Positions 47,241-55,928 of a stretch of DNA of 64,000 nucleotides are shown here, one piece after another. A model generated the notes under the pieces. It had not been told where the DNA came from. It searched no databases and worked only from the letters and a program-made list of their open reading frames with translations. This DNA is from Deltaproteobacteria bacterium (lineage in GTDB: Bacteria; Desulfobacterota; Dissulfuribacteria; Dissulfuribacterales; QOAL01), in contig WGDC01000071.1 of assembly GCA_015493475.1 (NCBI GenBank), positions 1 to 64,000 of the forward strand, read 5' to 3'. A program made the position numbers and the translations under genes. Every line of letters begins with the position of its first letter. Positions within the stretch are counted from its first letter, which is position 1.

Positions 47241-47605
47241 TCCAAGGCCTCCTTTCGCCAAGCATATGCATATCCAATGAGTAGTAAGAATATAAATAGA
47301 AACATCTCTATCACGGCAAATATGCCAATTTTATCGTACACCAGCGCCCACGGGTACAGGAAAATGGCTTCCACATCAAATACTACAAAGAGGATGGCCA
47401 CAAGATAGAACTTGATGGAAAACCGGAATCTTGGGGAAGCCGAGGGCGGGTTACCAGATTCGTAGGCCTCAAGTTTCTCTGCATAGGGCCTTTTGAGCCT
47501 AAAAAAACGTCCCACCCAGAGGGTCACCACTCCGAAAATCGTGGAAAACACCAACATTATCAGAACGGGCAGGTATTCTGTTGGAAGATAGGTTCCCGGT
47601 GTCAT
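47228..47605 (-). CDS. nuoA: NADH-quinone oxidoreductase subunit A
   Basis: A 125-residue complex I membrane subunit with three helices. Conserved loop YAEKLEAYESGNPP (with FSIKFYLVAILFVVFDVEA split across the next helix) and FDVEAIFLYPWA with its acidic pair are present. The stop lies inside the nuoB start region (13-nt overlap). First nuo gene of the operon, 12 nt after the ferredoxin gene. Confidence 0.96.
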   Translation of the reverse strand: MTPGTYLPTEYLPVLIMLVFSTIFGVVTLWVGRFFRLKRPYAEKLEAYESGNPPSASPRFRFSIKFYLVAILFVVFDVEAIFLYPWALVYDKIGIFAVIEMFLFIFLLLIGYAYAWRKEALEWER

Positions 47606-47617
47606 AATTCACCTTTC

Positions 47618-48121
47618 CTATGCAAGTTTCATGATCTGTTCGGCAAAATCCTTGCGTTTCTTATCCGAGGCTTCCTCCGGCGTAAGGAATTCCAGGGCAC
47701 CGGTTGTACACTTGGTGACACAGGCTGGCTTGAGACCCCGGTCAATCCTGTCCTTGCAAAGGTCACACTTGCCTACCTTACCCGTATTGGAATCCCACTG
47801 TGGTACGCCCCAGGGACAGGCCTTGATGCAGGCCTTGCATCCCACACAAAGATCCGCCTCAACAAAAACTATGCCGTCCTTTTCCCTCTTCTGCATGGCC
47901 CCTGTGGGACAGGCGTCCACGCACCAAGGTTTCTCACAGTGGAAACATGCCATGTAGACATGATTTACCACCGGAACGTTTCGGACCATCCGGGGACCCA
48001 CAGGTATCATCTTGCAGTAATGGGAACCCACGGGGACGTTATTCTTGTCTTTGCATGCTGCCTCGCAGGCCAAGCAGCCAATACAAAGGGTTATATCCTG
48101 TTCAACATGGTATTTGCTCAT
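47618..48121 (-). CDS. Four-cluster ferredoxin subunit of a DMSO-reductase-family enzyme (PsrB/PhsB/DmsB-like)
   Basis: A 167-residue cytoplasmic iron-sulfur protein. Four Cys motifs are visible: CIGCLACEAAC, CFHCEKPWCVDACP, CVGCKACIKACP and CDLCKDRI with CVTKC. This is the beta-subunit pattern of polysulfide, thiosulfate, formate and DMSO-type oxidoreductases. No signal peptide or membrane helix. It lies between the molybdoenzyme gene and nuoA (13 and 12 nt gaps), so it could wire the molybdoenzyme to NuoI/NuoB of the EFG-less complex I (inference). Confidence 0.93.
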   Translation of the reverse strand: MSKYHVEQDITLCIGCLACEAACKDKNNVPVGSHYCKMIPVGPRMVRNVPVVNHVYMACFHCEKPWCVDACPTGAMQKREKDGIVFVEADLCVGCKACIKACPWGVPQWDSNTGKVGKCDLCKDRIDRGLKPACVTKCTTGALEFLTPEEASDKKRKDFAEQIMKLA

Positions 48122-48134
48122 TTACATACCCTCC

Positions 48135-50219
48135 TTATGCAGGCGTGACCTTTACAAAGGACTCACAAAGGGAGACACTTCCCCCCGCCTTGTCCCAAAC
48201 CTTCAACAACCCTTTCATGAAAACCTGGTCGGCTAGCCCCTTCTTATACGCCCTAGTCTGGAAGGGAATCGAACGACCATAACCGTGCAGCATAAAGACT
48301 GCGTCCGGATGTATAAAGTCCGTGACCTTGGCCTTTATCTTACCAGTAACGCCCTTGTTACTGACGACTACCTCCTGCCCGTCCTTGATGCCGAGTTCCT
48401 TGGCCATCTCGGTATTGATCCAGAGGCAGTTGGTTCCCATGAGCTCCGAGATTATTGGATTGTTGGTAGTCTGTCCATGGGTCTGATAGCCAGTACGACC
48501 GAAAATGAGCCTGAATTCACCCTTTTCAGGTTTCCTCGGACTCTTGAAAGGAATAAAGGATGGAATATCCTCCTCCTCGAGCCTCTTTGAGAAGAGCTCA
48601 ATCTTTCCTGATGGAGTCGGAAACTTGAGCTTGTCCCTATCGTACCAAATAGGTTCCTTGGTCAACTGGACAAAGCCCTTTTCATCAAAGTCTCCGAGCT
48701 TGATGTCTGTGTCTTGTAGCTGGTATCTCCATATCTCTTCAATGGTTTTGTATGGCAGGTAGTTTCCTTTCCCAAGCCTGCTCGCAAGTTCGGTCCAGAT
48801 CTCCCATCCCGCCTTGGTATCGTAAACGGGCTCTACAGCCTTCTTCCTCATGCTAAAGCCCGGTTTCAGGCCCTTGTCTGTACGCATCATGGTGTCGCGC
48901 TCAAGATAGGTACTTTCGGGCAGGACCACATCGGCGAACCCAAAGGTCTCGCTGTAATTCACGTCAACTACGACAATAAGATCAAGCTTGCTTAGTATGC
49001 GTTTCTGCTCTTCCGGGTCCGGAAGGGCAATAAGCGGATCATGCCTTACGACGAAATAGGCCTTTATCGGATACGGATCTTCCTTGTCAATGGCTTCATA
49101 CATGAGATGAAGAAGCCCCGGTCCGCCGTCAAACCTCTTGTATTTCCATCCACAGCCGTCCGCCCTCTTTTCCTCAACCTTTGGTATGTCAGCGCCTAGG
49201 CTCTTCAGCCCCTTTGAACCTGCATCTTTCGGAGCCTTGGGATAGAACTGACCACCCTGCACCTCTATGTTGCCCATAAGCACGTTCATAATGTGTATCA
49301 TGCGACTCACATAGAAGGAATCTTTATAGCGAGAAAGATGCCAGCCCGGATGGAAAATCACCTTTGGCTTGTCCTTTCCAATCTCTCTACAAAAAGCAAC
49401 GATTTCGTCTGCCGCTATGCCTGTTTCTTTTTCAGCCCATTCCGGGGTGTAGGGCTTAAGGAAACTCTTAAACTTGGTAAGGCCGCTAACATATTTCTTG
49501 ACAAAATCCTTGTCATGAAGCCCTTCCTTGAGAACCACGTTCGCCATTGCGAGCAGAAGGGCATAATCCGTTCCAGGCCTTATCTGCCAATATCTTGCCG
49601 CCTTTGAGGCAGTCAGTGCCGCCCTCGGATCAATGTAGGTGACCTTGGCCCCGTTTTTCACTCCCTTCATGAAGGATTTGACTTCCTTCACCTTGAAGGA
49701 TTCGGCCATATTCCTCCCAAAGAGCACGACATGCTTTGCATTCTTGAAGTCGTAAGCCAGACCCTTTCTTCCAAGACCGTAAACAGACTTGGAGGCATGA
49801 TGAGTGTTTCTGCCGCAAGTGCAGTCGTGATTGCAGTAATTCGGGGAGCCGATAGCCTTCATAAAAGCCTTGCGCAAATCCGCAAAGGGCCCTCCCCTGT
49901 CACTGAGCATAATAGCCCGGCCTCCGTCCTTTTGAATGATGTCCTTCAATTTCGTGGTGATGTAATTGAAGGCCTCATCCCACGAAACCCTCTTCCACTT
50001 TCCTGATCCGCGCTCTCCATCCCTGATCATAGGATACTGTAGCCTTTCCTCATCATAGAGGAGTGCCCTACCTGAAATGCCTTTAGCACAAAGGCTCGTA
50101 CCCATCCCTGGATCATTGGGATTACCCTCTATCCAGGAGACTTTGCCGTCTTCTACTTCCACGCGAATCGGGCAACGGACTGCACACATTCCACAGATGC
50201 TGTAAACAGAACTTGCCAT
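48135..50219 (-). CDS. Cytoplasmic molybdopterin oxidoreductase catalytic subunit (polysulfide/thiosulfate-reductase-like)
   Basis: A 694-residue Mo/W-bisMGD enzyme of the DMSO-reductase family. The protein begins straight with the [4Fe-4S] motif YSICGMCAVRCPIRVEV and SLCAKG; there is no twin-arginine signal, so it should be cytoplasmic. Around residue 128 CNHDCTCGRNTHH aligns with the metal-ligand Cys region of PsrA/PhsA. Further blocks: DPRAALTASKA, RPGTDYALLLAMA, PESTYLERDT and a C-terminal molydopterin-binding domain (TGYQTHGQTTNNP, LHGYGRSIPF). No NrfD/PsrC membrane subunit gene is present; instead the complex I genes follow. Substrate not resolvable; polysulfide, thiosulfate or formate-type donors are possible. 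First gene of the operon, ATG 50219 with GGAG upstream. Confidence 0.92.
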   Translation of the reverse strand: MASSVYSICGMCAVRCPIRVEVEDGKVSWIEGNPNDPGMGTSLCAKGISGRALLYDEERLQYPMIRDGERGSGKWKRVSWDEAFNYITTKLKDIIQKDGGRAIMLSDRGGPFADLRKAFMKAIGSPNYCNHDCTCGRNTHHASKSVYGLGRKGLAYDFKNAKHVVLFGRNMAESFKVKEVKSFMKGVKNGAKVTYIDPRAALTASKAARYWQIRPGTDYALLLAMANVVLKEGLHDKDFVKKYVSGLTKFKSFLKPYTPEWAEKETGIAADEIVAFCREIGKDKPKVIFHPGWHLSRYKDSFYVSRMIHIMNVLMGNIEVQGGQFYPKAPKDAGSKGLKSLGADIPKVEEKRADGCGWKYKRFDGGPGLLHLMYEAIDKEDPYPIKAYFVVRHDPLIALPDPEEQKRILSKLDLIVVVDVNYSETFGFADVVLPESTYLERDTMMRTDKGLKPGFSMRKKAVEPVYDTKAGWEIWTELASRLGKGNYLPYKTIEEIWRYQLQDTDIKLGDFDEKGFVQLTKEPIWYDRDKLKFPTPSGKIELFSKRLEEEDIPSFIPFKSPRKPEKGEFRLIFGRTGYQTHGQTTNNPIISELMGTNCLWINTEMAKELGIKDGQEVVVSNKGVTGKIKAKVTDFIHPDAVFMLHGYGRSIPFQTRAYKKGLADQVFMKGLLKVWDKAGGSVSLCESFVKVTPA

Positions 50220-50241
50220 ACTGCAATCTCCTTTTTGCTTT

Positions 50242-50260
50242 TTTGATCTTTCGGATCAAA
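50242..50260. promoter_or_regulatory. Perfect inverted repeat in the leader of the psr-nuo operon
   Basis: TTTGATC (50242-50248) and GATCAAA (50254-50260) with a 5-nt loop, about 25 nt before the start of the molybdoenzyme gene and just upstream of its SD. It could be an operator or an mRNA leader hairpin. Confidence 0.5.
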
Positions 50261-50320
50261 CTCCCTGGTCTTGGCTCTGGCCATGCCTTAAGAAAAAACC
50301 GTCAAGGCAATCGCTGCTTA

Positions 50321-50348
50321 TCGTTAGCGAATTTTCATCATTTGTCAA
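50321..50348 (-). promoter_or_regulatory. Candidate promoter of the psr-nuo operon
   Basis: Minus strand TTGACA (50348-50343), 16-nt spacer, TAACGA (50326-50321), about 100 nt before the first start codon. The -35 is perfect, the -10 weak. Confidence 0.4.
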
Positions 50349-50813
50349 TAAAAAATATAGAAAAATGGCGAAAATTAAAGCTTTCACAATATTTTTGTGA
50401 TTCTTGTTACAATCTCTGAAAAACAGATAGGGTGATAATATATTTCGCACAACATTTAATTACCAATAAAAAATGGTAAATTAAACCACTTTAATTTAAA
50501 AATCGAAGATAAATTCATTTATTTTATATAATTGAAACATTAAGGCAGGATAAACACAAAAAATATATATAGACTGAACATTTGATGCCCCTATTGTAAC
50601 CTCTATCACCCCACACACTCTATAATAACAAAAGAAGCGAAATATTCGAATTATCACTATTATCCTTGAGAATTTAGAAGAATCCGGGAATTTCCGAGCC
50701 TCTCTGCTTCCCGTAGTATCGAACCACAACTTCCCCTGCTTCTCAAGGGGGAAGATTTCGTTGTGGCTGATCATTCCGTGGGGCCTGATTGATTAATCCT
50801 GCATCAAGCCAAT

Positions 50814-51371
50814 TTATTTTACTTCCCCGAGAAGAAGAATCTCCTGCTCAAGGCCATATCCGTACTCTTCACAAAGCCTTATGATCTTAACAATCTCGCA
50901 TACTCCGCAATTTCTAAGCGCTGGAATAAGGCGGGCTTGGTCTGTAAGGAGGGCCCTTTTGCCGTAGTGGGAAAGAATTTTTTCAAAATGTGGAGGCACG
51001 AACAGGCTCACCCTGTCTCCCAACACGTTTTTAAACCGCAGGTATTCAGAAAGACCCACTGGATCGTAGTCCGGAAGATGAACAAATGAACAGCCTTCAA
51101 GAAGAGATGATGAAATCCAGTCAAGCACCAGTCCTGACATGCGGTCGCCCCCGAAAACGGCCATATACACTCCACCGAGCACCCTTTCACAGTTGAAGAA
51201 AAATTCCATGTTTTCAACTATTGATACCCTGCCCCTGAAAGACCAGCGGGGCTGGAATGTTAATAGCACAGAAACAAGGCCCGCCTTACGAGTAAAACGG
51301 GCGATTTCAAGGATTTCTTCCGGACTATCCATGGAAACAAGACTTGCGTTGCCAAAACCTCGAATCATCAC
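50814..51371 (-). CDS. Short JetD/MksG-like Toprim-domain protein (DUF2220-like), Wadjet remnant
   Basis: A 185-residue ORF resembling the C-terminal Toprim nuclease domain of Wadjet JetD. The acidic residues expected for Toprim are in VSIVENMEFFF (Glu) and HLPDYDPVGLSEYLRF (DxD), with AVFGGDRMSG between. The N-terminal DUF3322-like half of normal JetD (about 350-400 aa) is absent. A GTG at 51371 and an ATG at 51368 follow AGGAGG at a good distance, so the short start looks genuine. In Wadjet this subunit cleaves plasmid DNA. Upstream jetA, jetB and jetC are all broken, so activity in a complex is doubtful. Confidence 0.65.
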   Translation of the reverse strand: MMIRGFGNASLVSMDSPEEILEIARFTRKAGLVSVLLTFQPRWSFRGRVSIVENMEFFFNCERVLGGVYMAVFGGDRMSGLVLDWISSSLLEGCSFVHLPDYDPVGLSEYLRFKNVLGDRVSLFVPPHFEKILSHYGKRALLTDQARLIPALRNCGVCEIVKIIRLCEEYGYGLEQEILLLGEVK

Positions 51372-51386
51372 TGGAATCGCCTCCTG

Positions 51387-52976
51387 TTACCCTACATAGG
51401 ACGCCCGTTTCTCAAACTCCCTGAATCGCTGAATACGGGCTATAACGGCATGCAGGGTTTCCGTCCTCTCTACCTTTTCCCTCTTGACCTCTTCCATTCT
51501 CAAGGCCGTATCGAGTAGACCCCTGTCCCTTTCAAGCCTTTTCAAGGCATCGTCGAGCCGCGCCCTTATCTGCACAGGATCAGTGAGCCGTTCAATAGCC
51601 TGCCCTGACAGCGAAGACAGGGAGAGGCTAAAGCCCCTCGATGAAAAGGTATCGCCATCCCTGCCTTTTGCCGCGTCCTTGACAAGGGCATCAAAGGCGT
51701 CATGGTCATGAATGACAAACTCTTACTGCTGTCCCACCTGAAGGGATAGAATTTCCGGATTAAACAGCTTGAAAAGGCAGGCAAGTTCCTCTTTATCATG
51801 CTTTTTTTCAGATAAGAAACGAGTATTCCTTCCACGTTGGACAGGCTCCTATTGAGCATTTTAGCCTCGCTCTCATACCCCTTTACCCGTTGCTCCAGCA
51901 CGGGTGCGGATAGTCCTGATGCCCCGGAAAGCAATGCCCCGAATCTTTCGATCTCCCTTTGAAGACCCGCTGCCTCGGCCTCGGTCAGGGACAGGCTGAA
52001 CCCCTAAATTCTTCCTGGTCCTTTTCATGGGACAGATACGATCCTGAAGCACCGCCTTTTTCCCCCTATCTCTGAAATCTTCTTCCTAAGGCCCCTCAAC
52101 GTATCCCTGACATGCTCCTGCCCCCTTTTCAGTCCGTCCATCTCCTTTAACGCGCCTGGCCTGGAGCTGTTCAAAGGCCTCTCTCCTCTTTTTAAACCTC
52201 TCTTCGAGGGCCTCCCACAGCACAGGCAATCTGCCGAGGAGGATGGAGCGTTTCCAATTCTTTTTCAGGAGCTCTCTTATGTGGGCCTCAAGAGACTTAA
52301 GCTCCTGAAGGTCCAGGGTCTCCTGCCTCACCCTCCGATAGTGGTCGCTGTACTGTTTCTCGAGATCTATTGCGGGACAGTGAAAATCCCCTTTGAATAT
52401 GTCCAGGATCATGGACTTTAGCTCTTCCTGGCGCAGGTAAGAAAGCCTCAAATGGTTTCTGCTTTTAAGGGGAACCAGACCAAAATGCCCGCCCTTTAAT
52501 TCCCCAAGACCAGTTAACGCCCCTCTCAGGTGCCTTGGGGCCAAAAGCGCATAGTTCCTTGCTGCAAGCCTGGCCTTTATTATCCTGACATCTATAATTC
52601 TCCCCTCTTTCGAGATAACATCCTCGCGTTTGAACCTGCCGTCAAAAGAAACCGCTCGAAATCGTAACCCTTCAAAGGCCATAGACCCCTAACCCCAAGA
52701 ACCTTAAAACCAGTTGGAGTTCTGCACTCAAAAAGTATGTAACTATTAGGGTCAGGAAAATAGTACCGCCTGCTCTCCTCCATTCCCCTGGCGAAGCTCA
52801 TATGCCTCTGTTCATCTATGTAAAGGAATTGAAGAGCGGCAATAAGGGATGTCTTTCCCACATTGTTAGGTCCCACGAGATGCACAGGCGCATCGAGTTC
52901 CACCCCTGGCATAATCATACTTGCCGGCCCTTAACATTATGAGCCGTACCGGACCGTTCAGGATCATGGTATTCAT
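51387..52976 (-). pseudogene. Broken SMC-like ATPase gene of a Wadjet/Mks-type system (jetC/mksB)
   Basis: Starts ATG 52976. The N-terminus reads LNGPVRLIMLRAGKYDYA, then shifts frame near 52905 to VELDAPVHLVGPNNVGKTSL (Walker A), FLYIDEQRHMSFARG and YYFPDPNSYILFE. Further frameshifts occur near 52660, near 52130, in 51930-52080 and near 51800, and a TAA interrupts at about 51720. Coiled-coil-like stretches (EKQYSDHYRRVRQETLDLQELKSLEAHIRELL) and RLDDALKRLERDRGLLDTALRMEE remain. About 530 codons in total, with no ABC signature or Walker B seen, so it is shorter than usual JetC/MksB as well as disrupted. Confidence 0.75.
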
Positions 52977-52980
52977 GAAC

Positions 52981-53554
52981 TCAGCCCCCTTCCTCTCTCG
53001 TACCATGCTCTTGCAACACAAGGTGGCAGAGATCCACGAACCTGTACACCGGGGCCTTGAACTTGAAGGAATAGCCTCCTGTCCTGACAAGGAAACCGTA
53101 ACGCTCCATGGTTTTCAGCACATCGAGTATACCTTCACGGCCTTCAATACCAGTCTCCTTCATGTACCCTGCGTAGCGGCCAGCCGAAAGATGCGGAAGT
53201 TCATCAATAGAGAAACTGGAGGTCATGAGCACTGCTTCCACCGGTTCACCCTGGTCTGCAAGCCATTCTTTAAGGACGAACATGAATACCGCCATCCGTT
53301 CCGCTCTGTCGCTAAGGCTGCCGGTTCCTAAAAAATAGTAGAAATCTTTTGGATGGGACTTGAGCGTGAAACCAAGCCCTTCGAAGAGTAAGTATCCTGA
53401 AGGAATCGAAGTTGTTTCTTAACGACAGGTAAAGTCCCCCGTCTGACGGGGATATGTGATAGCCATGCCTTAGCTCGTGAAAGACCTGGCGTAACATGGG
53501 AAGATCAAAGGGGTTCCGCCTGTCCTGGTTAATTGCGCCTGACGAGTCAACCAC
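52981..53554 (-). pseudogene. Broken MukE/MksE-like KITE subunit gene (jetB)
   Basis: GTG 53554 opens MVDSSGAINQDRRNPFDL, then FHELRHGYHISPSDGGLYLSLRNNFDSF. A frameshift near 53400 continues as SGYLLFEGLGFTLKSHPKDFYYFL, then MAVFMFVLKEWLADQG and ERYGFLVRTGGYSFKFKAPVYRF to the TGA at 52981. Joined, it gives a protein of about 190 residues resembling KITE winged-helix subunits of condensin-type complexes. A single frameshift breaks it. The SD GGAAGGGGG region overlaps the next gene start. Confidence 0.7.
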
Positions 53555-54781
53555 GCCGGATCTCCGCCTTCACTACCCTTTTGGGACAACACCTGATGAC
53601 AAAATCCCCCACCCTGTACCGCGTTTCTCCATATAGGGTCTCCACCATCACATCCGTGAAACATAGCACCCGCCCGTGGCCTTTAATATCTCATGGAGGG
53701 GGTATCCGCTGAAACTTTCAAGGAGCCACGCCAGGAGGTCTTCAAGGGGCAATGAAGAAATTATCCTGTCCCTGAGCCGCTCAACGGTTATTATTGTAAT
53801 GGGTCTGCCAAGACCTGCTCCCGTGGTAGATATCCTCGGAGCCGGTCCCGGCCTGTAGCCCTTAAGACCATGCAGGTATGCAAGAAGGGCCCTGTCCGAC
53901 AGCAAACCCTCGGTCCGCCAAACGGGAAGAGCCATCCTTTCCCTCAGGCGCAGGCGCAGGCGCCTTGGCCCCTTCCGGTCCATGATCTGCAACGCTATGC
54001 TTGCCCCCTTGGAAAGGGCGCTCTCCTTCCTCAGAGCCTCGTAAAGGGGACTGATCTCCGCAAGGCTCTCCCTCTAATCAGACAGCATGTCCCTGCGCAG
54101 CCTCAAAAGCCTGTAAGAGACAGCAGTAAATTCCCGTGACATTGCCCTGTCATGAAGAAAGGCCCTTGTTCCCTGCACCACCATTGCATGAAGCCTGTCA
54201 AGGCTTGCATCAATGGCCTTTTTCACGTCAATCAGGTCTCTGAGAGGCTCAAGGTACCTCTTCCAAAGTCTATTTATTACCTCAAAACGCTGCCTTACAG
54301 CGTACTTTTCACGGTTGGCCTTTATACGCATGACCTGGCCTATGATACCGTCCCGGGTACTGCGGGAATCCTGCCTCACCCTTTCTATCACGTCTGAAAG
54401 CTCAACAAGCACCCGGACGGTCATATTGTGCCGGTTCTCGTCAATGGTATCCTGCAACTCAAGGGACAACCGCTCTATGTCGCAAAGGTAGGCGCGGATG
54501 ATTTCAACGCTTGCAAGGCGGTGCTGGCGAAGCAGAAAGGAGAGCAGGGAAGCGACTGGACGGGTCATCTCGAACAGGCTTTCCTGGCCTGGAACCGCCT
54601 CTACTATACCAAGCCTCTGTAGCTGTTCCACGGTCCTTGAGGATGAAACCGGAGACAAGGCCCTTTCGTGACGTTGAATCATATCACGGAGCTCGGCCTC
54701 GTTCACCCCTGCCGATCTGTAGAACAAGTCAACAAGTAAGTTGGTGTGATCAGATACAAACCTGAAGAATGTAAGTGGGCT
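53547..54781 (-). pseudogene. Broken kleisin-like subunit gene (jetA/mksF)
   Basis: Recognisable coding starts near 54779 (SPLTFFRFVSDHTNLLVDLFY) but without a start codon in frame before TTG 54727. It runs through YLEPLRDLIDVKKAIDASLDR and LRRDMLSD to an in-frame TAG (54076-54074), continues in the same frame (RESLAEISPLYEALRKESA, RKGPRRLRLRLRERM), and shifts frame near 53650 to VMVETLYGETRYRVGDFVI, ending at TGA 53547. Losing one G in CGGGAT would explain the shift. Predicted helical, kleisin-like. Three lesions make it non-functional as annotated. Confidence 0.7.
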
Positions 54782-54935
54782 TTATCTCTGTATTAACACG
54801 ATTAAAGGCTAACTGATACAAGGGAGGCTTTCAAGGCACATAGGGGTCCATGGCCCCAAAAAACTGTATAACTGGAAGGTACATGTTAACATAAACATTA
54901 CACTGAAATAACCACCGGCTCCGGGAGAACAACAC

Positions 54936-55928
54936 TTGAAAAATACGCAGCTCACTCTCTTCGACGCCCCCTTCATAGGTTACAACAAGGCGATAGAAGC
55001 CCTCCTGAAACTGGATTGTATTGAGGCGAGAGAAAGGCTTAAACACTGGCAGGAGTGTTTCCCAGGCCAGAGGGATCTCTCCCTGGAATTTGACCTTATA
55101 GACTTTCTTGATCGTGACATTACCAAGCGAGCCCTCGAAAAGGACCCTCTTGCAGCCCTTTACCTATGGGAAAAGGAATGGGAGGAGGCCTTTGAAAAAA
55201 AACGGGGCAGGCGCAGCCTAATAGGCCTGTTTAGAAAGGCGTATTTCAAGAAGGCCTCCGAAAATGTCCTTGCACTTGAAAAAAGTGAACAGGAAATCGA
55301 ATCGCCCGATCTCATGCTATGCCTGTCAAGGGGCGAATACTACCATGATGTCATAAGGCTTGGTAAAAGACTTGCAATGGCGGGCAAGGCTACTGGAAGA
55401 ATACTTGGCTACTTGGCAGACAGCCTCTTCGAGACAGGAAAGCTTCCTGATGCCATGCAAACGTATCTCACTGCAACGCTCGATGGCCCGGAAGAAATTG
55501 ACCTCAAGGCCCTCTGCCATGAAGGGGTAAGGAAGACACTGACGCTTCCCCATGAAATGATAGAGGAATTCTTCGGCGAAACCGTCTCCCTGCGGACAGA
55601 TAATAGGGCTGAATGGGCAGCAACTGCCGGGCTCTTGACCAGACTTTTTACTCCGCCGTTCATAGACGAGGCTACGCAAATAGTCCACATGCACGACCAA
55701 GTAAAACAATATAGAAACGGTGGAGACGAGTTCCAAAGCCCCGGCGTAACCTTTGCCCGCTGCATTATACTTTCAGAACAGGGAGATAGCAGGCTCTCGG
55801 CCATAAAGATAGATATCGCTGACATAAGACGTGTAATGAGGGATATACATGAACCCCTTTTTCTCATTTACATGCAGTACATAGCGACATCGCATCGTCA
55901 GAGGGATGTTCGGCCCCTTCACTACTAA
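54936..55928 (+). CDS. Hypothetical helical (TPR-like) protein
   Basis: A 330-residue soluble, helix-rich protein. Segments such as YNKAIEALLKLDCIEARERLKHW, GRILGYLADSLFETGKLPDAMQTYL and IDLKALCHEGVRKTL look like degenerate TPR units, suggesting a scaffold. No catalytic motif. Start TTG 54936 lies 8 nt after GGGAG. It is divergent from the Wadjet remnant and its stop overlaps the cfa stop by 4 nt. Family not recognised. Confidence 0.75.
   Translation: MKNTQLTLFDAPFIGYNKAIEALLKLDCIEARERLKHWQECFPGQRDLSLEFDLIDFLDRDITKRALEKDPLAALYLWEKEWEEAFEKKRGRRSLIGLFRKAYFKKASENVLALEKSEQEIESPDLMLCLSRGEYYHDVIRLGKRLAMAGKATGRILGYLADSLFETGKLPDAMQTYLTATLDGPEEIDLKALCHEGVRKTLTLPHEMIEEFFGETVSLRTDNRAEWAATAGLLTRLFTPPFIDEATQIVHMHDQVKQYRNGGDEFQSPGVTFARCIILSEQGDSRLSAIKIDIADIRRVMRDIHEPLFLIYMQYIATSHRQRDVRPLHY

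Larger units (their letters stand above)
50220..50813. other. AT-rich non-coding gap between the psr-nuo operon and the Wadjet remnant
   Basis: About 590 bp, clearly more AT-rich than its flanks. The right part holds the promoter and leader of the minus-strand operon (listed separately). A 92-codon minus ORF at 50496-50774 resembles nothing I know and has no SD. No tRNA or IS ends were seen. Confidence 0.5.

Noticed and set aside
50496-50774. 92-codon minus ORF in the AT-rich gap
   Set aside because: No SD, no family resemblance, composition unlike real genes here.
54074-54076. Amber TAG inside jetA as pyrrolysine
   Set aside because: The same gene and its neighbours carry several frameshifts, so decay (for instance CAG to TAG) is simpler.
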